Shown piece by piece: positions 46,270 through 57,859 of a stretch of DNA of 64,000 nt (positions within the stretch are counted from its first letter, which is position 1; every line of letters starts with the position of its first letter). The stretch is from Epiperipatus broadwayi (lineage: Eukaryota > Onychophora > Udeonychophora > Euonychophora > Peripatidae): assembly GCA_028023455.1 (NCBI GenBank), contig JAQFVV010000017.1, forward strand, positions 5,300,098 to 5,364,097. Direction: 5' to 3'. Under the pieces are notes generated by a model. The model saw only the letters and a list, made by a program, of their open reading frames with translations, was not told where the DNA came from and did no database searches. Position numbers and translations under genes: made by a program.

Positions 46270-46510
46270 CAGCGACATCTATCTCTTTTATATGAAATTA
46301 ATTATAACATATTAAAACCTTACCATATTTTCAAGGCATAAAAAAAACTAATTTTTCATTTATTAATCATTAGCAATTATTAGTTAAATTAATTAATTGA
46401 TTAATGAATGGAAAATTACATAATATACATTTATACAGTTTTTTTTATGCCTTAAAAATAGTGTGTGGTTTTAACAGGTTATAGTTAATTTCATACAAAA
46501 GAGATAGGTC
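46270..46510. repeat. Foldback repeat
   Basis: CTATCTCTTTTATATGAAAT at the left mirrors TTTCATACAAAAGAGATAGG at the right, with CAAGGCATAAAAAAAACT and AGTTTTTTTTATGCCTTA pairing inside. Confidence 0.7.
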
Positions 46511-46517
46511 TTACATC

Positions 46518-46820
<303 letters not shown>

Positions 46821-46884
46821 AGTGGCAGCATTGTTGTAAAAAGATATATTATATTGTATGATTTATTTAAATATATGTAAAAGC

Positions 46885-47650
46885 AACATGGATTTTCTCA
46901 AAACATGAAAATAAAGATTGATTATGATGAGTTAAAAAATGTTGTCAAGTGTTGGTGGTCGAGAGGTTAGCACAGTTGCCTTACAAGCAATTGTCCCGGG
47001 TTAGCGGGTTTGCTTCCCAGACGATGCTATGACACATGAAAGAACAACTGCAAATATCTTGGTGAGATTATTACTACAGGTGGAAATTTTATGGATGAAA
47101 TTAATCATAGAATTAAATTTGATTGGAGTGCTTTTGGTAGAAATAACTTAATACTAAAAGGAAATATGCCTATGTGTTTGAAAAGGAAGTTTTTAATAAA
47201 TGTGTTTGGTGTGTACCAGTTCTTACTTATGGATCTGAGACTTGTTCACTTGATAGAAGAGCAATACAGACACTTCAGACCATTCAAAAAAGTATGGAGG
47301 AATGCATGTTAGAAATAACAAGAATAGATTGAAAACACAATATGTGGGTAAGAAAACAAACAGGTGTTATTGACATCATTGAAGGAATTAAAAGACTGAG
47401 GTGTAGTTGGGCTGGACATATTGCAAGAAGAGGTGATAATAGATGGACAATTGAAATCTTAAACTGGATTCCAAGCGATTGTAAAAGACCCAGAAAGAGA
47501 CCACATGTTAGATGGATGGATGAAATAGGAAAGTGTGCAGGAGTAATTTGGAGAAGAAAGGCTAGAGATCAGAGAAGATGGATTGAAGTTGGAGAAACCT
47601 TCATCCTGCAATGGATTGATAATGATTGACAATGATGATGATGATGAAAA
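46885..47650 (+). pseudogene. RTE-like 3' fragment interrupted by a SINE
   Basis: 46888-46935 carries the region just after the RT core (GGATTTTCTCAAAACATGAA, GATTATGATGAG). After the SINE at 46936-47042 it resumes with TGCAAATATCTTGGTGAG. Frames 47091-47312 and 47342-47629 encode the tail with WAGHIARRGDNRWTIEILNW. It ends with a GATGATGATGATGA tail. Confidence 0.8.
46936..47042 (+). mobile_element. tRNA-derived SINE inserted in RTE copy
   Basis: A box in GGTGGTCGAGAGGTTAGC, B box near GGGTTTGCTTCCC, then GATGCTATGACACATGAAA. Same family as 26494-26605 and 57860-57966. The target duplication is unclear in this copy. Confidence 0.75.
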
Positions 47651-48412
47651 GCAACATAATGGATTAAATTTTCCATTATTGATGATTGTCAAATAATGTT
47701 TATATGTTCATAAATAAATTCCAATAGTTTTGAAGCTAACATATTATCCTCGTACTTTAAAACTTCTTCGGGTATCTCATCCGAATCTGTAGCTGTTTTA
47801 TTTTTAAGATTACAACAACTATTTTACTTTTCTAAGCTGGATATCTTTGTCCAAATCTATGAGTAACTAATTAAACTGTAAAATTGATTTAAATAGTTTA
47901 AATAATCTTACATTTAATGACTTTGTTTCAATAGAAATGTTTCAATATATTAAATTTATATTGTTGTCTTAAAGTCACTATTTCACCAACTTTTTTTCAT
48001 AAGTAATAACATTTTCATCACAGCATGTTTCAACTTAAGTAGTTCCATTGGATATGCTAGGCATTATTCGAATCCAAATATTCTTAAGAATTTTCTCATA
48101 AATATCTAAACAAATTCATATTTTTACAATTATTAATTTTTTCAAGTAACAAATCTTAAATATTTTAGATATTAATGTATTTCTGTTATTATCTAAAGCA
48201 GCGGATCCCAACCCTTTTTCTCTTATATATTCCTTGACTAGGTTTTTCCCCTCATATATCCCTTGATTAGATTTTTCCCTCTCGTGTACCCTTTAATTAG
48301 GTTTTTCCCTCTCACATACTCCTTGATTAAGTTTTCTCTCTCGCATATCCCCTAGTTAGGTTTTCCCTCTCGCTTACTGTTTGATTAATTCTTTCTTTCA
48401 CGTATTCCTTCA

Positions 48413-49012
48413 TTAGTTATATTAATGCTATATATAGGGTTCGCAAAACAAGCTTTGAGAATATCCTCAACCCCAGACTGGTTTCTTTCATCTAGCATCA
48501 TCACTGAGATGCCAGGATATTCATTAGATTAAAAATTCTAGGATGAGCCCAGCACTTTATCTAATGTATAACTATCCATATGTCTAAAAATCCAGCTATC
48601 TAACTCATATAGCCACATGGGATTGAACTAAGTTCAGATACAATAGCTTTAGCAATATAAAATCGCCAAAGCCTTAATAGCAAAAATAAAATAATAAAAA
48701 TCAAGTCAGATGTCACATGACTTAATTTTAATAAAGCTCGTATTTACAAATGTTATATATAGAGCTTGCAGAACAAGCTCTTAACAAGCTTTGAGAATAT
48801 CCTCAACCCCAGACCCATTTCTGCATCTAGCATCGTCAGTGAGGTGCCAGGATATTCATTAGATGCTTGATGCAGAAACCGGCCTGGGGTTGAAGATATT
48901 CTCAAAGCTTGTTAAGAGATTGTTTTGCAAGCTCTACATATAACATTTGTAAATACGAGCTTTATTAAAATTAGGTTATGTGACATCTGACTTAATTTTT
49001 TTATCATTTTAT
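48413..49012. mobile_element. Family B copies nested in the hAT-like element
   Basis: Two or more copies in partly inverted arrangement: 48425-48650, 48690-48860 and 48860-48990. They carry the AACAAGCTTTGAGAATATCC and AGATGTCACATGACTTAATT blocks. The hammerhead at 48797-48855 is intact; the one near 48468-48525 has GUGAUGA instead of CUGAUGA. Confidence 0.75.
48797..48855 (-). ncRNA. Hammerhead ribozyme motif, family B (best copy)
   Basis: Minus strand, 59 nt. Distal stem I AUAUCC/GGAUAU (6 bp); internal loop UGGCA/UUGA; proximal stem I CCUCA/UGGGG (5 bp); core CUGACGA; stem II UGC/GCA with loop UAGAU and a proper U-A closing pair; GAAA; stem III AU/GU with loop GG; cleavage site GUC. Every conserved core base is present. 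Confidence 0.78.
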
Positions 49013-50049
49013 TTTCATTCATTAGGTTTTTCCTTCTTGCATATTCCTTGATTAGGTTTTTCCATCTTGCGTACCTCTTGATTAGGTTTTTTTCCCTTTC
49101 ACATACCCCTTGATCAGGTTTTTCGCTCTTGCATACCCTTTGATTAGGTTTTTTTCCGCATATCTATTGATTAACACCCCCTTTCTTTATTAATCCTACC
49201 CATCTCTCAAAAGTTAAAGTTTTTAGGATTAGCTAAATAATCAAATGATTCAAATTACAACTTGATGACATTTATTGGTTTTTATTTTACAATTTATTTC
49301 AATGTTCCACATGGGTCTTAATAATTGTAAGGCAATCCTTGAGCTTTTTCCCATGGATCTTAGCTTTTTTTTTTAATCAGGTTTAAATGAAGACAGGTAT
49401 AACCTGTAATCAGGAGCTGCATCGAGCTTATTATTATATTTATTCTTAATATACGCATCGACAAACTCCATGTTCATGAAAGGTAATAAACTGGTACTCT
49501 TTTTCACTGTTAGCCATAAGTTAATGGCATTTCATTTTTTGAAATTGGGTTGTACAGAAGAATCCTAGAAGGTTCAATCAGATTTATTTTTTAGAAACTG
49601 ATCGTTCCTCTTTACAAATCAAAACTCTACAATTTTGTTTTTGTATTTTTTTTTTTGTTGTTGTTGTTGTTTTCTGCCATGCCCAATATTTTCACATGCA
49701 CACAACTGGCCCACTGTGTATCGCTAGGGATACACATTTCACAGGTTGGGAGCCACTGATCCAAAGTATTTAAGATTTGTATTTTCAAAAAATGATTTAT
49801 AATTTATTAAAATAAACATTAACATTTATAACAAAAATTATTAAAAATTTATTGAATTTTACTTTTACACCATTTAAGAAGAAATATTAAATGTGTGTCA
49901 GCCATGCAGAAATGCATTAAAGATAGATCAATAAAAAAATATTTTGCATATATAAAATTTGATTTTAAAAAAAGGTTTTAATTTTTTATTTATTTTTATG
50001 AGAAAATCTTCTACACTAAAATTTGTAAAAGAAATATTTATATAATTGT

Positions 50050-50470
50050 TTTGGATACATATGGGATTTGAACTCAGACTTTCAAACTCCTTTCAGCTAT
50101 CCGCTCCATCTCATACAACCAATACACATGACCACACACATGAGAAAAAGATAAATGATGTCCAGTAGATGTACTTTATGCTGAACCAGCATCATGTCCC
50201 ACATATATATGTGATCAGTGTATATTAAGATAGCAAATCTGCCAACTTTAATGGACAGGCTTTAATCTACTCCAATTCTTCAGCCAGCCATACCATTATC
50301 AAATCCTTTGTTGGTGCCAATATTATTGTGATGCCCATGTTGATTAAGTCACTTTGACCCCTCATGTATAGGACCTTAACCATTGAAATACATAGATGAG
50401 GGATGGGCAGAAAGCAGGCTGAATGTGTAATATAATTAAATACAGGCATATTGTCTAAACTGAACATAAT
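50050..50470. mobile_element. SINE-like repeat, first unit of a direct duplication
   Basis: Begins GGGATTTGAACTCAGACTTT (complement of a B-box-like GAGTTCAAATCCC). It contains GCTGAACCAGCATCATGTCC and GCCAATATTATTGTGATGCC. It repeats at 50510-50900. Confidence 0.6.
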
Positions 50471-50509
50471 GTAAGTGGTGGTCATGTGATGTTTATTGGC
50501 ATAATATAA

Positions 50510-50900
50510 TTTAGAAGTGATTTGAACTTAGACTTTTAAACTCCCCATAGCTATTTATTCCATCTTATGCAACTGATATACATGACCACATGCATGTGAA
50601 AAGGATAAATAACCTCCAATATACATATTTTGTGCTGAGCCAGTACTCATCAATTGGTCCAAATCATCATCTCCCATACATATATATAATCAGTGCTCAG
50701 TTTATATGAAGATAGCCAATCTTTAAACTTTAATGGACAGGCTTCAATCTACTCCACTCTTTAACCTTTAGTTATCCGCACCCTTGAAAATCTGATGATG
50801 GAACACTCAAATCCCTTGTTAATGCCAATATTATTGTGATGCCCATGTTGATTAAGTCACTCTGACCACTCATGTGTAGGACTTTGTCCACTTAAATACA
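50510..50900. mobile_element. SINE-like repeat, second unit
   Basis: Parallels the first unit: GATTTGAACTTAGACTTTTA, GCTGAGCCAGTACTCATCAA, GCCAATATTATTGTGATGCC and GTTGATTAAGTCACT in the same order, offset about 460 bp. Confidence 0.6.
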
Positions 50901-50931
50901 TAGAAGAGGTATATGTACATTTGCATAACAA

Positions 50932-51086
50932 AGTGGTTTTTTCTTATCTTTATATCATAAAACTGAGTGCACTTTTGGTGATGAACACCATAATTGTAAC
51001 TCTCGTGTTATCTGTTCCTTGCTATGTTTATGGGGCTCATCGCTGAAATAGCACTTAGCTTTAGAAAGAAACCACTTCCTTATGCA
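50932..51086. mobile_element. MITE E, simple copy
   Basis: TGCATAACAAAGTGGTTT at the left and AAACCACTTCCTTATGCA at the right are terminal inverted repeats. A single GAGTGCACTTTTGGTGATGA unit is inside. Confidence 0.7.
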
Positions 51087-51089
51087 AAA

Positions 51090-52045
51090 ATAATTGCATA
51101 GAAAAGTTAAGGGAAAATTAATATTACGTACATTTATATGAATAATAATGTACGAGAAGAATTCAATTATAAATAAAATTTTGTTTGTAAAAAAATATTC
51201 GCAATGAAATGAGATAAATATTTACAGTGTTTTAATAAATTAAAGGCAATAGTAAAACATTAAATACAATCTTAATACAAATGGCATTAGTATTGATTTT
51301 TGTATGTTACATTTCGTTGACGGAGTTGTCGTTAATATAATTATGCTAACAACAGAACTAATGTTTCAGGAAGCTTTTAATTTCAGAGTTGAAGAATATA
51401 TTTAACTGCTTATATTCAACTTCATTTAGCTCCATTATTCTGAAACCTTTTGTTACTTAAAACTTTTTCATTGCTTTAAATTAAGGGTAGTTTTCTAATC
51501 CATGATTCACGACCGTAAGGGAAATACATCTCACTTCCGTTTTAATATATTTCTACTATTAAAGTGGCAATAGGAACAAAGCTTTTTTTGGGTGAAGCAA
51601 ATTGAATCTTTTTCTTTGCATCAAGTTAAAAATGTTCACTTTTTAATTAGAAGAGTTTTGTTGTGTTTTGATGTTTGTTTTTTACGCTATAAGAAAGCAT
51701 AAAACCGTCATGAATGAAATTATTATTGCTTTCTTTGGAAGAGGATTAAGTCATAAATGTAATATCTTCCGTAGGAAGTATGTAGCAGCAATGAAGTACC
51801 AGTGTAGGTTAAATATTTTAACTTGTTAAACGCATAGTACTTTATATTATTGTTCATATTTGAATAACCTATGTCCCTTTAAATAAAAACATGAATTTTG
51901 GTGTTTTATTTGTCATTAAAAAATGCTGAAGTAATTTAACTTTTATGATCAAATTGTGAAAATAAATATACATGTGTAATAATGCATCTCTATATATTTA
52001 TAAAGATCTATAATTTAAATTTGCTTATGTTTGTTCAGTTTCATA
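51090..52045. other. Region upstream of the unrecognised gene's exon, nothing assigned
   Basis: Mostly AT-rich. 51500-51550 (CACGACCGTAAGGG, CACTTCCG) is locally GC-richer and could be regulatory, but nothing decisive is visible. Confidence 0.25.
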
Positions 52046-52413
52046 TAAAGTGGTTTCTTTTTTTATATAATCTAAAGCTGAGTGCACTTATGGTAAATGT
52101 TATTGAAAATGCACTCAGTTTTTATGGTAAATTTCACCAAAACTGCACTCAGCTTTAGGTTATAATCATAGATATGTTTATGGCAAACTTCACCAAAAGT
52201 CCACTGTTTTAGGTTATAACCATAGCTATGATTGTGGTGAACGTCACCGAAAGTGCACTCAGCTTTAGATTATAATCATAGCTATGATTGTGTTGAACTT
52301 CACCAAAAGTGCACTCAGCTTTAGGTTATAATCATAGCTATGATTATGGTAAACTTCACCAAAAGTGCACTCAGCTTTGGTTTATAAAGTAGAAAGAAAT
52401 CACTTTGTTATGC
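52046..52413. mobile_element. MITE E with internal minisatellite
   Basis: AAAGTGGTTTCTTTT at the left and AGAAAGAAATCACTTTGTTA then TGCA at the right match the MITE at 50932-51086. Between them four full units of 54-56 bp (GCACTCAGCTTTAGGTTATA, ATCATAGCTATGAT, TTCACCAAAAGT) and partial units are in tandem. It ends about 105 bp upstream of the exon at 52520. Confidence 0.8.
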
Positions 52414-52519
52414 AGTCAAACAAATGTGTGCAAATTTAAATTACAAATACAAATGATGAGAAAAAGCAATATTATATATATGTAATATAAATATTGCAAT
52501 CTGTTTTATTTTTTTTTAG

Positions 52520-52958
52520 ATTGAAATGGTCTTGAAAAAATCAAAGTTTGGACTTTCTACTGGAAATACCCAACGCAACTGGAAAAAAGATGAATTTTAT
52601 TATGATAATTATTTAATTTTAAGTAAGCATATATCCCAAAATCATGCCAAAAGGAGATTAGGAAAAGATATTTTGAACTCTTATGATGGAAATCTTGAAA
52701 CATCAGTGTTCTATTCATTAAGGAAAAAGAAAAGATGGCAACTTTTACATACACTTTACGAAACTCAAGTAGAAGGTTTAATAGATATGGAGATAAATCT
52801 TGATACTCCCAAAAATAAAAACGATATGTCTATTAAACTGAAATTCCAAGAAGAGGATATACAGGAAGAAAATAATGATAAAAATATCCCTAATAGGGAA
52901 ATCAAATACAATATTTATCATCCAACTAGAAGAAGAAGAGATTATAAACCAGATAATG
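52520..52958 (+). CDS. Unrecognised protein, N-terminal exon
   Basis: Follows a T tract and TAG; an in-frame TAG in the acceptor means the frame opens here. The first ATG is at 52526 (ATTGAAATGG). It gives 144 codons plus one base, ending at a consensus GTAAGT donor. The protein is hydrophilic and lysine-rich, has no signal peptide or membrane segment, and carries an acidic stretch (EEDIQEENND) and a basic cluster PTRRRRDYKP near residue 135 that could be a nuclear localisation signal (inference). The join to 59354 is in phase (codon G+AT, Asp), giving PDN-DPYFYAMNRDIRKYG. I recognise no domain or family. Codon 1 may be this ATG, with the upstream exon being untranslated, or the exon could be joined in phase 0 to a candidate coding exon at 37092-37124. 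The frame reads like a real host gene: no stops, matching splice phases and mixed composition unlike the repeats around it. Confidence 0.75.
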
Positions 52959-54190
52959 GTAAGTTTGTGTGTGTATATATATTCAAATACTTTTATGAAT
53001 AAAAAGAATATAATTTTTAATCAGGAAATTACATGTAGATATATAAAATGAGTGCCTGCAGGAGTATAATTGATAATCTGTTATATTTCTCTGTTGTACA
53101 TCTTGAAAAAATTTAAGTAATCAATCTAAAACAAAATTGAAATAAACTACATTTGTAAAATTAAAAATAATCAAATTAAAGCAAAATTTAAGGCAATATT
53201 ATAGGCAATTTTATAACATTGAAATTTGATCAATTAAAATACTACATTTATATATATACATAAAATTAAAAATAATCAATTTAAAACAAAATTGAAATAC
53301 ACAACTCACTCTAAATAAAAAAAAATATTTAATACATCAATCCGGCTTTCATTCCTTAATGAAATCTTTTCAAGAAGTTTCTTTTTACACAATCACATGA
53401 TTAATTACCCTACAGCAACTCCCCCAATGGACATTACTTACATTACAATAAATATAATTTTTAAAATACATACATTAAATATAATTAGTAAAATACATAT
53501 ATATAAATGATCAAACTTATTACAGTCCTTTTTCCCTCTTCTCATATATATATATATTTACAAATAATCTAAAACAAAAAACCAATAATTATCCTTTAAT
53601 TTTTAAAATTATAATTCTAAAGTTTCCAATAATGTAACTGCCTATCTGTTCCCTAATTGATTTGGACCTTTAATCATGTTTACACATTTGTTTAAATTTT
53701 TTTGCATATACAAAGTTTCATAACATTTTCTTTTCTTGTAATTTTTAACATACTTTATACCTGAATATTTTTTCACAATTTATTTTATGTCAAGTATTCA
53801 AAAAATGTACATATGGCCCTGATCGTATATTCTTTCTCTTAATTGCCCTCTCGTGCTCCTTATTTCTTTCTATGGCAGCCTTTTCTGTCTGACTATAAGA
53901 ATTGTAATAAGTTGCTCATTTATATATATATGTATTTTACTAATTATATTGTAGTATAATGCAAATAATGTACACTGGATGGAGTTGCTGTAGAGTCATG
54001 TGATTTTATTTTTAAAAAACCGTCTTGATAATAAGACATGAAAACTTGGTTAGCTGTATTAAATAAATTTTTAAATTATATATAACTCTATTTAAATTTT
54101 GTTTTAGATTGTTTATTTTAAATTGTATAAAAAGACAACATTATGGATACATTTTTTTAAGACTGAAATTCTGCCATTTAAAGTATCTTG
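52959..54190. repeat. Intron with foldback 53385-54015
   Basis: CACATGATTAATTACCCTAC and AGCAACTCCCCCA at 53392-53430 are mirrored by GGAGTTGCTGTAGAGTCATG at about 53979. The interior is diverged. Short AAAATTAAAAATAATCAA repeats occur at 53157-53280. Confidence 0.45.
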
Positions 54191-54199
54191 AAACAAATA

Positions 54200-54475
54200 C
54201 ACAATTGACTAAATAAAGAGCGTGCAATAATTCTAACAAGCTTTTACAATAAATACTGACAGAGAAAGCATTTAAAAATCTCTATCTAGAATTAACCTTA
54301 TCCTCAGACTGGTTTCATGCTGTTGGCAATCCTCAGTGAGGCGCGAGGATATTTCAGATACTAGATCTAAACTACCAACTCAAAGCCAGCACTTATCTGA
54401 TAGTTAACTTTTAAGTAGAAAATCTGAAATTTTCAGACACCTATATGTTTTTAAATCCGGCTATCTATCTTAAAT
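54200..54475 (-). mobile_element. Family B copy
   Basis: Has AACAAGCTTTTACAATAAAT, CTCTATCTAGAATTAACC and TGAAATTTTCAGACACCTAT in B order. The hammerhead is at 54300-54352. Confidence 0.7.
54300..54352 (-). ncRNA. Hammerhead ribozyme motif, family B
   Basis: Minus strand: proximal stem I CCUCA/UGAGG (five Watson-Crick pairs, where other copies have a G-U), core CUGAGGA, stem II UGC/GCA with loop CAACA (flanked by a U-U), GAAA, stem III AC/GU with loop CA, cleavage site GUC. The stem I change G-U to A-U keeps pairing. Confidence 0.68.
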
Positions 54476-54814
54476 GACTGTATATACACAATTTATTTTA
54501 ATTTGCTATTTGAATAAATATCAGTTATCTTTATGGAAATAGATAATATAAAAAAAACCTTACATAAAGATATTACTGATTAAATTATAATGTTTCTAGA
54601 AATATTATCTATACAGTTTACAATATTTATACATAAAATTAATAAAATATGTCCATACCACAAGGATAAAATTCTGTTGAAATTTCATGATGAAATTTAT
54701 TTTCTTGTCAAAATTAGTCTATGGGATCAAAATTATAAATATAATTATAATGTGTAGGAAGTGAATCTGTAGATTGCCTGACTGTTTTCAATTACATTGC
54801 AAGATTTGATAAAA

Positions 54815-55115
54815 CTACTAAACATCACATGATCACCATTCTTTATGCTTACACAATCTGTTTACACAGAAGCAAACCCCTCAGTGCAAACCATAGTAAT
54901 CAATGGATGCAGAAAGAGTTGTATTAGATCCTAAAATCTAGGTGCAGTGCTCTTAGATCGAAAGCTCCTCACTGATGAAAGCCACAAGTTAGAAACTAGT
55001 CTGGAGATATTGAATGAGTAGGCACAAGATAGGGATTTTATGCATAAACTTTACCGCATCCATTGATTACTCTGGCTTGCACTGAGTGGCACTACTGTAT
55101 AGAGAGTTTTGCCTC
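54815..55115 (+). mobile_element. Family A element
   Basis: Begins ACTAAACATCACATGATCAC and ends AGAGAGTTTTGCCTC. Hammerhead at 54955-55014 on the + strand: CUCCUCA, CUGAUGA, weak stem AGC/GUU, GAAA, CUAGUC, UGGAGA. It lies sense within the intron of the unrecognised gene. Confidence 0.7.
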
Positions 55116-55164
55116 TGTATAATTGCAAGATTTCATGATGGCAGAGAGAGCATTGAAGCTTATT

Positions 55165-55300
55165 TTTGAAGATCGAAATATACTGTCACATTTCATGATC
55201 CAGACATCATAGCACCTTAAAATTTTTATGGTGAATATTTAAAGTTTGTCACTACGTATCACATATATTGATTTCAGAAATGGCATTATAGGCAGCTTGA
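55165..55300. repeat. Repeat G, copy 2
   Basis: CATTTCATGATCCAGACATC, GGTGAATATTTAAAGTTTGT and ATATTGATTTCAGAAATGG parallel 22325-22480. Confidence 0.5.
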
Positions 55301-56154
55301 AGAGAGACCCATTCACTGGAAAAGACTGTAAAGCTTGACAGATGCATTATACCAGTATGTATTGTATAGTTGATTCAACATTTTCAAATCAAATGAGAGG
55401 CTGTGAGTATTTAAAAGTATTATATAATAGGAGCAATAATTCATTCTATTTATTCTACTACAGTGCCATCTATTTTAAGTCTGAATAATCAGCAGATACC
55501 AAAGCAGGACCTATCTCACTCTTAATCACCCTGAGAGATGGTGCCGAATATCAATAGTTCATGGTGTGGTGTCGATTCTATCACGTATGACATTCTGGTC
55601 AAGATTAAAGTCATTTAATATGGTAGTGGTACAACATATATCTTCAATTTACTTTCAAACTTATGATATATAATTCTAGAATAAAATAAATAATTATGGC
55701 TTTTATTGCAGGTGATTAACGTAAGCAGAGAACATCTTGTTATAATATTATTTGACTGAGATATTTATGGTAGTAATAGACCATTTTGTATCAATGTTTT
55801 TTGGGGTTATTTTTTTGAAAATTTATTCATAAATATAAGATTATATATGGTAATTGTATATACACTGTTAACTATTCTTAGGCATTTGTAACTAAATGAA
55901 ATTGTAATTACTAGGAATGCTTAAATAAGAAAAGCTTAAATTTCGAAGTTTGTTATATTGTGCTAAGTTGCTTTCGATATCTTTCTTTTGATATCATATT
56001 CATAGCAATGACTGGTGAACAGGAGGGTGAGAGATATACATATGATGTAAATTTATCCTAAATATATACAAATAAGTTAAATCACCTATTTTTTAGAAAA
56101 AGGGAAGCAATATTCCTTTTTCAGAAATATTACCAAATTCACCACTTCTTTATT

Positions 56155-56460
56155 TTGCTGTAATATCTTATATAAATGCAATTTGTCCACTGCTTTGAAC
56201 ACTTTTAACAAAAACCTTTTATTGTACGTATATGTGTACACAATCTTACATTTTGACTGTCCTACAATCTTCTTCAAAGCCAATTTTACTTTAATTTTTT
56301 AAAAGTAACATTTTTTTTACTTTTAAAAAATTTAAGTAAAATTGGCTCTGAAGAAGACTGCAGGACAGTCAAAACCTAAGATTGGGTATGCATATAGATA
56401 CAATAAAAGGTTTTTGTTAAAAGTATTCAAAGTAGTAGATAAATTGCATTAATATAGAAT
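56155..56460. repeat. Foldback repeat C, both arms
   Basis: Arms mirror each other (AACAAAAACCTTTTATTGTA / TACAATAAAAGGTTTTTGTT) around TTTTTTAAAAGTAACAT. Each arm has the hammerhead-like CUGAAGA, stem GACUG/CAGUC, AAAAC layout (one core change, G to A). Confidence 0.7.
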
Positions 56461-56476
56461 TCCTTTTTATTTACAG

Positions 56477-56559
56477 AGTTAGGATTGTTAGTGATGTGCT
56501 TTGTCTTCTTAATTTTGCACTTAGAATCATTTCACTCGACATACACGATGCTGACTGAT
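56477..56559 (+). other. Cryptic exon candidate
   Basis: TTTTTATTTACAG acceptor, 83 bp, GTAAGTTC donor. One frame is open for 27 codons (LGLLVMCFVFLILHLESFHS...), hydrophobic at first. It enters in phase 1, as the exon at 52520-52958 requires, but leaves in phase 0, which would put a stop in the next exon. Real only as an alternative or for another gene. Confidence 0.2.
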
Positions 56560-57253
56560 GTAAGTTCAAATATACATTGCTAAAGTTATGATGCCTAGCT
56601 ATTCAGAATTTAAATAATCACCTTTTATCCATTATTTGGAATAAATCTTGAATCTGAAGCTGATAGTAATCTAAAAATATCACTTTTGAAAAGTTTTTAC
56701 AGTCACTTATAAAGTGAAAGTCGATATGATTTTTGTCATTTAAACTTGAATTTGAGATAAGAAAATTCTATTACTTAACATAGCTATTCCTGACAATTAA
56801 GAAAGATAAAAGGTTTGTACCAAGGAAATTTAATTATGGAAGTTAAGTTATCAAAAGAGAATTTACTCAAAAGAATGTTCCAAAATTCATACTTTTGAGA
56901 TCCGCAAAAACATTAATGATAATAAAACTATTATGATTAATAATTCTTGTCATGTTTTAAGAAGTGTAGTCCGCTAGTAACAGTGGCAAACTCAATTGCT
57001 ATAAGTTTTGAAGTAAGTGAATAAAAAATGTTTGATCAACTAAATAGAATTGCTGTATTCAGCTTGCAAATTTGATGCTTAAACATCACTTGATTTCTAT
57101 AAAAAATTGGCGATATAATAAATAAAAGTAATCATGAAATGTATGTTATAACTGTACAACTTTTTGTATAATGTTAATTCATAGGAGTATGTTATTAATA
57201 AAATAAATTTAATGTAATCACATATACCTATAATATCAGAGGGAACTCTAAAA

Positions 57254-57752
57254 CAGGAGTTGACAGCCTTTTTTTTTTTACATACTGCCCATATTTGTAC
57301 TCTTGTTAACAGTATAATTTCTCTACTGACCATCAATGTCTGAATAAATTAATTTATCACTTATGGAAATACAAAATGAATAACAAATTTAAATCAATTT
57401 GAAAGAATAAAGTGTATTTAATTTATTTTGAACTTGGAAATATTAATTAATTTATTTAATGCACAAACAAATTAATTGTATTCTTGAGGTTGATGTTTCA
57501 AAACTAAATACTTGATATCTGGTTTATTCTTTTATCAGGAATAATTGGTAATCTTTTATTTCAATGATATTTAACTGATTTCCTTGTTTGTTCATAATAT
57601 AGTTAATGGCACTAACAACTTTGCAAAAAAAAATAAATGCCTGTCGCGCTCAAAATCTATGGTTTTGCGTTTAGCATTGGCAAATACTCACTGCCAATCT
57701 GAAAGCTTTAAACCCTCACAATTGGCTGTAGGGACCAAGTTGGTGACCCATG
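57254..57752. mobile_element. Non-autonomous hAT-like element
   Basis: Ends CAGGAGTTGACAGCC and, on the complement, CATGGGTCACCAACT. Flanks CTCTAAAA (57246-57253) and CTTTAAAA (57753-57760) match at 7 of 8. The frame at 57584-57787 is inside it and is not a gene. Confidence 0.65.
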
Positions 57753-57859
57753 CTTTAAAAGATAATCCAAATAAAGATCAGAAATGATATCCATTTAAAC
57801 TTCAGCTCCTACAGATTTTAAATGAGGCTAATTCTGAGTAACGATAACATGCAGAAAAA

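Larger units (their letters stand above)
48215..49170. repeat. Minisatellite of about 29-bp units, split by B copies
   Basis: Units like CCTTGATTAGGTTTTTCCC followed by TCTCGCATA recur about seven times at 48215-48412 and about five times at 49013-49170. The array is interrupted by family B copies flanked by TTCATTAG on both sides. Confidence 0.75.
48199..49758. mobile_element. hAT-like element with internal minisatellite and nested B insertions
   Basis: Terminal repeats CAGCGGATCCCAACC and GGTTGGGAGCCACTG (complement CAGTGGCTCCCAACC). Flanks ATCTAAAG (48191-48198) and ATCCAAAG (49759-49766) match at 7 of 8 positions, the 8-bp duplication expected for hAT. No transposase frame. Confidence 0.75.

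Noticed and set aside
57584-57787. Open frame of 67 codons (+)
   Set aside because: It starts inside and runs over the right end of the hAT-like element 57254-57752.
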